Assembly (NCBI GenBank): GCA_963576475.1
Contig: OY754972.1
Coordinates: 8,141,427-8,205,426 of the forward strand
Source: Molanna angustata
Taxonomy: Eukaryota > Arthropoda > Insecta > Trichoptera > Molannidae
DNA length: 64,000 nt
Reading direction: 5' to 3'
Positions 55,945-64,000 of this stretch are shown in pieces. The stretch's first letter is position 1; the number at the start of each line of letters is the position of its first letter. Below the pieces are notes generated by a model, which made no database searches, was not told the DNA's origin, and worked only from the letters and a program-made list of their open reading frames with translations. Made by a program: the position numbers and the translations under genes.

Positions 55945-56255
55945 TTTTTTTTAACTGTCAAATATTTCAAAGTGACCCCAAGCTCAGGAAAATTAAAATT
56001 TGAAATTTTATTTTCAAATTAGTAAAAAAGCAGCACATCACTTTCATAAAATTCCATTGAAGAGTTATCAAGTTTTCATAATAAAATATTTAAATAAAAA
56101 ATAATTTAATAAACTCATTTCATGAAAATGCCGAATATTTTCCATACAAAATTTGAATACTTTGTTAGTGAGGAGTAACAAAGTATTTTTATTAGTAACA
56201 AAGTAACAAAGTATTCTTTGTTAGTAATACTTTGGCCACTACCCACTCGTTTTCT
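55945..56255 (+). mobile_element. Family A 3' part
   Basis: It contains AACTGTCAAATATTTCAAAG, CTTTCATAAAATTCCATTGA and a perfect 3' subterminal repeat GTTAGTGAGGAGTAA. A local AACAAAGTA amplification precedes the edge (CCACTACCCACTCGTTTT). It supplies the empty site for the MITE at 3375. Confidence 0.75.
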
Positions 56256-56274
56256 GATATCATCGTGTCCCGTA

Positions 56275-56370
56275 AGAGCCAGGTAATCGAAAGACATCAG
56301 GTAACAATAACATCCCACAAGTTCAGCAATGAGGTTCGCTGTTAGTTTTTGGGTTAGAGGAGACTGTTTT
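56275..56370. repeat. Unclassified dispersed repeat copy
   Basis: GCCAGGTAATCGAAAGACAT, then AACATCCCACAAGTTCAGCA and AGGAGACTG. It is related to 33893-34000 and 51645-51760. Confidence 0.45.
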
Positions 56371-56422
56371 TTTTTTAGGGAAACACGCATGCGTTGAGCC
56401 TCCTCCGTGAAAAGAACCCTAG

Positions 56423-56526
56423 GGGTCGCATTACATTAAGAAAAAGTTGAGGTAAGCTGAATTCCCGCAGCACGGGACCTTACCTTTTTCTCATATTTTT
56501 CTCAAATAACTCTTTTAATACGACCC
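56423..56526. mobile_element. 104-bp MITE with GGGTCG ends
   Basis: GGGTCGCATTACATTAAGAA at the left mirrors TAACTCTTTTAATACGACCC at the right. It is a smaller relative of 42515-42641. The inner arms AAGCTGAATTCCCGCAGCAC and GGGACCTTACC pair further. Confidence 0.75.
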
Positions 56527-56634
56527 TAAATCACACAATTTAATAAATAAAAAAAATAAGGACACCCTTTTCAAAGTATTCTTTACATATTAAATTTGTA
56601 ATCGATTCTTCATTATCATAATAATAATAATGAA

Positions 56635-56772
56635 AACTTCCTTGCACCCTGCGCAAGTGCCCAGAGAAGCAATATTTGCGTGAGAAATAAATTTCTCCTC
56701 TGCTGGGAATCGAACCCAGGACGCCCGCACAGAAACCAAACGGCTTATCAACTGTGCCACGGCGGTTGGCAT
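56635..56772 (-). mobile_element. tRNA-derived SINE S1 copy, tail shortened
   Basis: The minus strand has CCGCCGTGGCACAGTTGATAA, then CCTGGGTTCGATTCCCAGCA (perfect B-box core). The body and tail are shortened to GGGCACTTGCGCAGGGTGCA, so the LINE-like tail segment is deleted. Confidence 0.75.
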
Positions 56773-57689
56773 TAAATTAACATTAAATTTCTCAATTAAT
56801 AATATTTTCTTAATTTTAATTTAGTTGACTGTTTTTACATTGAAAACATGCAAAAAATGTAAAATATTATTGTTGCATCTACTTTTAACAATAATATTTT
56901 ACTGTGTTATTGTACTGTTAACGTCCAGCCGGAAACGGAAACGGTTTACAAAATTGTTAAATTTTATTAAAAAATCAAACAAATCAAGCTGGAAACATGC
57001 ACTATCATCGGGAAAACACAACTTCTGAAGGTTTCAGAGCTGTCATATTTTCACTAGTCACTGGTTTCACTGGTCAGACAAATGAATTAAAATAAATGGT
57101 TATAAAATACGTTGAACAAAGAAAAAACTATAATAAATGGAAGAAGGTAATTGAATGACACAGAAGAAATATTGTTCAAGAATTATTTGATTCATAATAA
57201 ACGTACGTATTGCGGGTATTGGAACTATTCATCTCAAATATATTATACATTATTTTTTGCTCAAGTTTAAAGCCCACACGAAGTGCTAGTTAGAGGATTA
57301 AGGGAAATAATTAAAAGATATGTGAAGTATTTGTATATTAGATGTATGTAATGTGAGAGGTTGTTGAATGTGATGTATTTGATGAAATAAACCTAAATCT
57401 ACCGACCTCAATTTGTGGGCGAGCGCCCAACATAAATATTCACCTAATGTGTTTGGCTAAAGCCACCCTCCATCACTTACCTTCAACACTTCCCAAGGTC
57501 CAGCCATACATTCGGACGTTCGACGTATCAGGCACGTATCGGGACGGATACGTCAACGTATTTAGTGGCTTCTCAAAAATACACGATATAAATACTGGAT
57601 CGGGAAGCTTTACTTTTCACAAATATTAACCAAAATATTTCCGCTATTGCATTCGTCGGTTTGGTCCTTAAAAGGACCTTTTCGTACCG
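56773..57689. other. No recognisable gene
   Basis: Open frames of 60-67 codons show no known domain. Confidence 0.4.
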
Positions 57690-57865
57690 GTTCGGCCGAG
57701 AGATCTTTCGACTTGTTTCGGAGTGTTTATGAATGTGGGGCCGAGCAAACTGTGAAGCATATGGTGCAGGACTGCCAGCTTAGGAAATTTAACGGTGCCC
57801 TCCAGGATATCCATACGATACTGGAGGCAGTGGACTGGCTGACAAAACTGAAACCAAGGCTGTAA
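57690..57865 (+). pseudogene. Reverse transcriptase C-terminal remnant, sister of 16015-16215
   Basis: YECGAEQTVKHMVQDC, then RKFNGALQDIHTILEAVDW and LTKLKPRL with stop at 57863-57865. It has the same C-x-C-x7-H-x4-C motif and the same last block as the copy at 16 kb. Confidence 0.7.
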
Positions 57866-58544
57866 ATCTAAGACGCTGTCCACATGGATGAAGAGGATGC
57901 CTGAACCTGGGCTACACAAACAGTCAAGTAAATAATGAGAATATTAATTTGCAATCGATAAAGGCTCATAAATAAATGTGTTGAAATAAATATCATACTG
58001 AATCTCATATGAAATTAAATGTCCTTCATATAACTCAAACAATTAGTTAGGTTAATCGTTAATTCATACTGTTCGGTATTGTTTCAGTACTTCGAATTTA
58101 CGCGCAAAAAATTATACATGCAATTCATCATTTATCAGCGCAATGGTACGAACTGCCCTTCTCTTCATACCTCTCCCTACTATTTTTACCTCGCCTATCC
58201 AAACTTGAAGGTCAATCAGTCAGTCGTCTTTGGATGTCGCTCGTATCAATATTACGCAAAATTTTATACAAATTCGGCAAACTCCGAGCTCGCCTGCGTA
58301 AAAAGATTTCCAAGTAAATGCGGGTAAAGAGGTGCCTACTAATTGGTGAGTGACATCTTATAATATCCTTTCGTTCCTTTTACCGGCATTCACACATGTG
58401 CGAATTGAAGACTCAATTCAACGCATAGCCTGTGACAATATTATTGAAAACAAAGATATCTTCTTCAAAACTCTCGATAAATATATAGTCCACTTTTTTC
58501 GTTAAGCCCGAGTTGCATTCGGTAATTTCGACGCTAACACATAC
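57866..58544. other. No recognisable gene
   Basis: An 82-codon frame at 58079-58327 (+) shows no domain I know. No element was recognised. Confidence 0.35.
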
Positions 58545-58850
58545 CATTATGTCAAATTTTATTATGAATCGAATTGGAAAACTTTGATGGAAATAGGCAG
58601 ATCATGTTGCCAGAAAGGGAATGGACATGTGACCACCCAGAATTCTGAAATGGAGACCATGAGATATGAAAAAGGGAATAGGACAGCCTCAGAAAAGGTG
58701 GGATGATGATATTGTCCCCGTCGCTGGAATTAAAAGCACAAAAAAGACGGAATGGAATTACTTTGTAGAGGCTTCCTTCCATCTGTGGAGATACAGATGA
58801 AGGAAGAAGAAGATAACCAGTGACAGGAATGCGTGTGTGCCTTCTAAAAG
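58545..58850 (+). pseudogene. RTE-type LINE tail, decayed
   Basis: The + strand, in shifting frames, reads AGHVAREGNGHV, then GQPQKRWDDDI and WNYFVEASFHLWRYR, the usual end of RTE-type reverse transcriptases. It carries stops. Confidence 0.55.
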
Positions 58851-58916
58851 GAAGCTCGACAAATATGTAAATATGTATGTAGTTTGATCGCGTTTTGCTC
58901 ATTTCTTCTCTATTAT

Positions 58917-59285
58917 TTAATCTTCTTCTTCTTCGTCAGCTAGGACTATGTCCTGTAGTTCTCGGCACTTGCTCCTGGGAGGAGGACGTCCAGCAGCAGT
59001 CTCTCCATCGTTTGGGCGGTCTTCCTGGAGGTCTGCTACCTGTAGGATGTTTATCAGCTGATATCCTCACTAGTCGGTCTGAGCTTGCTCTCCCCACGTG
59101 GTCTCTCCAGAAACGTCTTCTTGTTCTACCCCATCGTACCACGTCCTCAACATCACAAATTTTCCTTATTTCGGAGCTCCTCATTTGATCACGAAGGGTT
59201 ACTCCTGCGATGGGCCGTAGAGTCTTCATCTCCGTGGTTCTAAGGAGACTTTTTGTACGGGTGGTGTCAGCTCTTGTCTCTATGG
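58917..59285 (-). pseudogene. RTE-type LINE reverse transcriptase C-terminus
   Basis: The minus strand from 59229 reads MKTLRPIAGVTLRDQMRSSE, then VVRWGRTRRRFWRDHVGRAS and a GSRPPGRPPKRWRDCCW box. It is open for 97 codons (to 58936), but the upstream RT domain is missing. It is a lineage distinct from the 44939 family by sequence. Confidence 0.7.
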
Positions 59286-59394
59286 CGTATGTATTATTTA
59301 ATATAATATAATATTAAGTAAGTCATAACTTTCAAATGCTCTCGCGTTCTGAACTCTCATGAAGATGGTTTAACAAATTTTATGAAACACATAA

Positions 59395-59475
59395 ATATCT
59401 GGGTTCGATCTCCAGCAGAGGGGAAATTAGTTTATAAAAATATTTCTTACGCTCCCTCTACTTCTCTGGACTTAC
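59395..59475 (+). mobile_element. SINE S1 fragment
   Basis: CTGGGTTCGATCTCCAGCAG, then the start of the body (AAATTAGTTTATAAAAATATT). The A-box head is missing. Confidence 0.55.
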
Positions 59476-59509
59476 GTATATAACAACTTATACAACATAT
59501 ACGTTTTAT

Positions 59510-59745
59510 ATTGGGGGAGGCTTATTGCAGAACAGCAAACTTCCAACCAACCAGAGTTAATGTTAAATCAACAATACAATGCATTATATGGTAAAGACAT
59601 GACAAAAGTTACAAATACAATGCAAATATTAGATACAATATTACAGGGATAAAACATAATATAAAAATTATTGGTAATACACATTTGGAAATTTTATTGT
59701 CTCACTAAACACAGTCTGTTCTTAGGCAGTATTTATTTTTTTAAA
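59510..59745 (-). mobile_element. LINE 3' UTR with SINE-like tail block
   Basis: The minus strand has CTCTGGTTGGTTGGAAG, then GCAATAAGCCTCCCCC, related to the shared SINE/LINE tail at 39040-39127. It has no coding part. Confidence 0.55.
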
Positions 59746-60415
59746 TAAGAACGCAATAAAAGTATAATAAATAAAATCAAATACTGTACAGTATTTTTTT
59801 AGCTTTTTATCATGTACATTTTTCATTAGGTATAACATTCTTTTCATTTTAGTTATAACTGTATTATGTCTGACACGTGCACTGCCTGAAGATATGAACA
59901 AGTCTTTATTTCTACGAAATACAGAGGCGAACCTAGAGACGTGTGGTCACCGTTGAATTTGAAACTTTGTTGAACACAGCGCTCAAATTCGATGAAAATG
60001 TAAAGGACGATTTCATTTTGTATAATGTTATACAGTTTGTTGTACAGTTTAGAAATATTCTGGTTATTGAAAACTATGCGAAGGTTCGTAACTATATAAT
60101 ATTGGGACAAAATTAAATTACCGGATACATACATCCATGTCAGTGTAAGACAATAATAAACTTTATTATTATGTTTTTGAAATAAACAGACTTAAACCTT
60201 AATCAGGAGTTGTAGGGTTGAAATATAGTGTAAGGCCCTCGTCAGATCCTTATGTTTTAATATGTTAAAAAGTAGGTAGGCATCTGAATGGGTGAATTAT
60301 TCCTAATTTAAAGCTTGATCGATGCGTTTGTTACATTTTAATTGGATTTTCAAAATAATTTACAATTTACGCATTATTCTGCTGATTATTTTGAGTAAGT
60401 GTATAATGGTAATAA
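59746..60415. other. No recognisable gene
   Basis: A 93-codon minus frame at 59853-60134 shows no known domain. Confidence 0.4.
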
Positions 60416-61325
60416 TCCAACTGTCGATTTGTTCAAGAGAATTTATTTCTTGATCATATAACATATCGACAGAGGAAAAGAGGAAAAGTCGCAGTCACCT
60501 ACCCCACTCCATAGGGAACGTTGTAGAACTAAGTGTTCTGTTCATCCCCGGAGCGGCTGCTCGTCGGACGAAAACAAGAACTACCACCATGCATATTTCA
60601 TACCACTGCCACTACGAGTCCATCGAGGGAGATCGCGATCCACTTCCACGCCGGCGACGCTATAGAGCTCATTGGCCCTGTTCACCACCGGACGCAGCCG
60701 CAACATCGGACAAACACAAAATATCCACCATCCATCGGGTTCAACCACTGCCCCCGAGAATCCAACCACACACGTCAGGGCCTCCGATTGGTCTCGAAAT
60801 CGGCCGCTAAGTACACTCCGTTTCAAGTCGGAGGGGCTTGTACCCCGACCCCTCGGTCCTCGTGTTGGCGTCCGAAGGTTCCGCGGGCTAACACCGGGGG
60901 CATCCGACGCAATCATCACCTGTCAGATTTGACGTCTAGTTGTCAACACAGGATGTCTGACCCGACGTCTGCGCCGGCGGTGTGCCCGAACCACACAACA
61001 ACATTCGCCACAGTTGACGAGTCACTGCCGAGCGAGACTAAAGGCGTTCGTCCTGCTCTTCTCTAAGTACAGAATTGACGAGGGCGCAACAGCGTCGGCC
61101 GCCCACCCCCGCCTTTACTGCCTAGGCCCTTAGAGCCGCAACAGCGTCAGCTGCACCTATCTCGTCATCAACTCGGGTACCACCGAGCGGGTCGTGCCGA
61201 CCAATCATCACGGGGGTCTCCTCTACCCCTTAGCACAATACCTCATAACATATCGACAGTTTAAAGCCAAGATGCGGGTTCTTTGAAAGAAGTAACATTT
61301 TGTATGGCGTAGTGGACTTGCAGTC
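60416..61325 (+). mobile_element. Family B copy 4, split by a GC-rich insertion
   Basis: The 5' hairpin starts TCCAACTGTCGATTTGTTC at 60416. It is interrupted at 60472 and resumes at 61245, then continues GTTTAAAGCCAAGATGCGGG. It is cut off near 61320 by a SINE/tRNA-like piece. The 3' end is not present. Confidence 0.75.
60473..61244. mobile_element. 772-bp GC-rich insert with 15-bp target duplication
   Basis: ATAACATATCGACAG occurs at 60458-60472 and again at 61245-61259, exactly flanking the insert. The insert is far more GC-rich than its surroundings. It carries a 177-codon + frame (60533-61066) and a 112-codon - frame (60581-60919), neither with a domain I recognise. A 15-bp duplication fits target-primed retroposition, but no poly-A tail is visible. 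The sequence may be a LINE 5' part or a SINE-like unit. The family is unknown. Confidence 0.75.
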
Positions 61326-61368
61326 AGATACCCAACCAACTGAGCTACGAAAGCCGACACTGCATTGT
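61326..61368 (-). mobile_element. tRNA-derived SINE head fragment
   Basis: The minus strand reads CAGTGTCGGCTTTCGTAGCT, then CAGTTGGTTGGGTATCTGAC. The A-box is present and the B-box is absent. It sits at the breakpoint of family B copy 4. Confidence 0.45.
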
Positions 61369-61423
61369 ATCACTATTCCTTTTTGAAAAAAATGAAGAAG
61401 TATAAACTAGCATCTCTGTATGA

Positions 61424-61512
61424 TGCTAGTTGATAATCTGCAATAAAAAATGGCTTCAAAAATTCATGACTCCCCACGAATTCATAACCCATGGGTCAGT
61501 GAGGAGTAAAAA
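61424..61512 (-). mobile_element. Family A fragment
   Basis: GATGCTAGTTGATAATCTGC, then CATGACTCCCCACGAATTC and CATGGGTCAGTGAGGAGTAA. The 5' hairpin region is rearranged. Confidence 0.6.
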
Positions 61513-62666
61513 TATATTCAAGAAAATGCATCAGAGAGAAAGTTTCCGATGTGGCACAGAATATAGCTTTTTGGAGTAGAATTGGACTGTTCATATAATA
61601 TATAGACCATGCGTACTGCGTTCCCTGGAGTGGCGAATAAACAGAACCAGCAGCAGAAACCTGGGTCAGGCCACGAGCAGGGTTGTCTGATGATGTACAT
61701 AAATCTTCGAACAGGAGATTTACTTCTAAAGCAACCCGTAAAGGATGAAGTACAAAAACTCCATCTGATAATATCTTCTGTTCAACGGAACAAAGATGCA
61801 AGTGTTTTACGGGCATAGACTTATGTCCTTAATAGTAAGAGTAAATTATATTTAGATGTAAAAACTCATATGAAAATTAATACACTAGTAGGTATAAACA
61901 AAAAATATAAAAAAATTTTTTTTTCTGAAACAATAAGTATGGTAAGAGTATGACAATTAATTATAAAAACATTTCAAACTATGGAGAACATTGATAGTTT
62001 TTAACTATGTATTCAGCACCTAGCCTACGAAAGGTGACAAGACTTGTGGTTCCTTTTATGTTTGGTCGCAAACTATTATATGTATTTTGAGACCTTTAAG
62101 GTATAAACTTATTATTTTGTGTACTTGGTAATCTCGTTTTTGTAAGTCATCCTCTCTTAGGGTAAGTGTGAACATTGACATTACATAATATATTTTTCTG
62201 CACATACATATATGTTTGATGGCTGGCGATGATACCATATAATTATTTCAAATATTTACAATTATTAGCGTACATACGTTACAATCAACTGGACCATTAA
62301 TGTGCAAACGAAATTATGAAATTTTAAATTTGTAACGAATTCACGGATATGGTCGTAAATTTTAATTATACGGTTATTAGTAATCATTTTGATTACACGT
62401 ATCGACATTCAAAACGGGAATCGTATGGGCGATATGTTTCAATTTTCTTGTTTCCGGAAATAAAACAACGCTTTTTAGATTGTACGGTTGAATTATATAA
62501 TATATGGGCCGACACGTTCTGAAAATCTACAACCATTCATCAGCCCCAAAAATACATGAATTTTAATGGATGTAAGAACTAAAAAATCATGAGATACGTT
62601 ATATTTTTGTTCAAGGAAATGTACATAAACACACATACACATGAGTCCACACATTCAACGGGGTAA
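61513..62666. other. No recognisable gene
   Basis: A 106-codon minus frame (61496-61816) and a 69-codon + frame (61609-61818) show no domain I can name. Confidence 0.35.
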
Positions 62667-63013
62667 TCCAATTGTCGATTTGTTCAAGAGAACTTTGTTC
62701 TCTTAACATATTGACAATGTTTTAAGCCAGGATACGCGAGATTGTATGCAGGGTATATATTTTTCACGGTTTTTCCAACTTTGAAGTAAAAAAACGGCAA
62801 CTTAGAGGCTTCGCAGCATATATGTTCCAAATACGGATTTACTCAGAATTCGAAATAGAACATTTAATGTGTCTGTGTGTGTGTGTGTGTCTGTGTCCGT
62901 CCCCCTCTATTAACTTTTGATCCGCTCAATTTACAGAGCCCAAATTTTCAGAATATATAAATAGTTATAGACCTACAAAACTTTTATACTCAGAATTGTG
63001 AATTTTTGTTTCA
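62667..63013 (+). mobile_element. Family B copy 5, 5' part
   Basis: It starts TCCAATTGTCGATTTGTTC with the hairpin (GAGAAC/GTTCTC core). It includes the GT microsatellite (62872-62898) and stops after TTTTTGTTTCA, where family B normally continues GTCAGGGG. Confidence 0.75.
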
Positions 63014-63124
63014 AGTAAAGATATCTTTATTACTTGATTTTATCGTTTCCACGTAAAGATATTAAGTTTTTAAATGTCCTAAATGGTATATTTGACGATA
63101 TTTAGTTTTACAAGGTTTATTTCG

Positions 63125-63210
63125 CAACTGCCGCGTACGGGAAATAAAGCCGCGCAGCGCAGCGGCCGCTGGGGGTTGGGCCGCGATAGCGGCCAGGGGC
63201 AGAGCCCCTA
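63125..63210 (+). mobile_element. Helitron-type 3' end (family C), degraded
   Basis: GCCGCGCAGCGCAGCGGCC, then GTTGGGCCGCGATAGCGGCC and hairpin GGGGCAGAGCCCC followed by TA. It is the same terminal pattern as 63590-63737 with CTAT instead of CTAG. Confidence 0.6.
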
Positions 63211-63275
63211 TTCTTATTATATTTGTTTAAAAAAATATTATTGTACGTTGCCCATTTTTACAAATAAATAACGGA
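63208..63275 (+). mobile_element. LINE-type tail, pair of 44140-44210
   Basis: ATTATTGTACGTTGCCCAT, then CAAATAAATAA, matching 44140-44210 in reverse complement. Confidence 0.5.
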
Positions 63276-63560
63276 ACATCAACAACATTTGAGATTTGAA
63301 TGCTTTACATGTACCGAATAATTATTTCATTGTGAAAACATCTTGAAAAGCATGCCTATACAATTGAAACATTATACATGATAATGTTATGTGCTTAAGT
63401 ACAATTTAAATGTTTTTTAGAAATATTATTCATTTACATTAATAAATATACACAAGTTATTGTTTAATTTCTATTATGGTAACATTATTAAACATTGAGC
63501 TAATAATATAATAAATTAATGAATACGTTGGTTCAATACTGAATAATTGGTTCGATGTGC
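63276..63560. other. No recognisable gene
   Basis: Anonymous A/T-rich sequence. Confidence 0.4.
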
Positions 63561-63574
63561 AGCGGTCATAGGTT

Positions 63575-63737
63575 GGTGCGAAACGTTAAAAAAACGTTTC
63601 GTGGCATAAAACAAATGGCGCGCAGCGCCCAATGAAATGCGCGTAGCGCATAAATAAAGACGCGAAGCGCCTAAAAAAATGGCGCGTAGCACCAAACCGG
63701 GGTTGGGCCGCGGAGCGGCCAGGGGCGGAGCCCCTAG
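63575..63737 (+). mobile_element. Helitron-type 3' end with consecutive hairpins (family C)
   Basis: In order: AACGTTAAAAAAACGTTT, GGCGCGCAGCGCC, ATGCGCGTAGCGCAT, GACGCGAAGCGCC, GGCGCGTAGCACC, GGCCGCGGAGCGGCC and GGGGCGGAGCCCC. The last is followed at once by TAG and then T. A hairpin, then CTAG and a following T, is the canonical Helitron 3' terminus. The 5' end is not identified. No gene is present. Confidence 0.65.
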
Positions 63738-63946
63738 TATCAATTGAATGTCAATCGCCGTTGCATTATACATACTTTGTAAGTCTTACAATACATACCA
63801 AATTATAAACCTTTAAATCCATACTCGTTAATGTTTTATGATATTGTGTTTCCTAAAATACAACAAATTTTTTTTTAAAAATATAACAAACAAAATATTT
63901 TAAAACAAAATAAAAAATTATGCTTTAAATTTTCTATACTTTCATC
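63738..63946. other. No recognisable gene
   Basis: Anonymous A/T-rich sequence. Confidence 0.4.
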
Positions 63947-64000
63947 ATACAGAGATTGTATTCTGAAAGTTTCATCACAATATATCTGTGTGTGTGCTAT
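63947..64000 (+). mobile_element. Family A fragment, cut by the window edge
   Basis: ACAGAGATTGTATTCTGAAA, then TTTCATCACAATATATCTGT and GTGTGCTAT, as at 5137-5195. It continues beyond the window. Confidence 0.65.

Noticed and set aside
57657..57685. Minus-strand match to the histone mRNA 3' stem-loop (GGTCCTTTTAAGGACC)
   Set aside because: No histone coding sequence lies upstream on the minus strand, only an RT remnant. The 16-base match may be chance or a stray fragment.
58079..58327. 82-codon frame
   Set aside because: No recognisable domain and no supporting signals.
60533..61066. 177-codon + frame in the GC-rich insert
   Set aside because: GC-rich sequence gives long frames by chance. 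It overlaps a minus frame and shows no known domain; the insert is annotated instead.
63125..63737. Bacterial or plasmid contamination because of GC-rich palindromes
   Set aside because: The blocks are embedded in A/T-rich sequence with insect repeats on both sides, and they end in a Helitron-type CTAG.

Overview
This window looks like a repeat-dense stretch of an insect nuclear genome, most likely a moth or butterfly (inference). The signs are strong A/T richness, several non-LTR retrotransposons of the kinds common in Lepidoptera, tRNA-derived SINEs, and Helitron-like elements with subterminal inverted repeats and a CTAG end, as described for the Lep1/HINE class. I see no bacterial, plasmid or viral gene organisation. 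Almost every long open frame is a reverse transcriptase, its ORF1 partner, or a remnant of one. The only candidate host gene is a two-exon fragment at 44317-44836.

Layout. 1-9.3 kb: nested MITEs, LINE 3' ends and copies of a ~540-bp dispersed family (called family A here), then a ~95-bp minisatellite (7.7-8.6 kb). 9.4-11.9 kb: a decayed 5'-truncated LINE. 14.0-15.0 kb: a full-length Helitron-like element (called family B). 16-17.2 kb: reverse transcriptase tails. 17.8-23.4 kb: a LINE on the minus strand with an open 998-codon ORF2, a broken ORF1 and a 360-bp (TA)n tract in its 3' UTR. 24.0-24.7 kb: a ~105-bp tandem array. 25-26.4 kb: family A, a reverse transcriptase remnant and a MITE. 26.7-30.8 kb: a near-complete LINE (minus) with open ORF1 and ORF2. 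32.3-36.6 kb: tandem arrays, a SINE split by a foldback MITE, more LINE tails. 36.9-37.6 kb: a PIF/Harbinger-like deletion derivative. 39-40.3 kb: three tRNA-derived SINEs beside a LINE 3' end. 41.5-42.6 kb: Helitron-like B and a small MITE. 44-46 kb: the host-exon candidate and a long reverse transcriptase remnant. 47.1-47.9 kb: a hAT element with a perfect 8-bp target duplication. 49-53 kb: minisatellite, reverse transcriptase fragment, SINE. 54-55 kb: Helitron-like B. 56-60 kb: MITE, SINE and reverse transcriptase tails. 60.4-63.7 kb: Helitron-like B copies, one split by a GC-rich 772-bp insert with a 15-bp duplication, then a Helitron end made of consecutive GC hairpins.

The elements form working sets. 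LINEs supply reverse transcriptase. The commonest SINE carries a 3' tail matching a LINE 3' end in the same window, the classic way a SINE borrows LINE machinery. Helitron-like and MITE families are non-autonomous and depend on enzymes encoded elsewhere. Because many elements sit inside others, several insertion events and empty target sites can be reconstructed from this window alone. Names family A, B and C are labels used only here.
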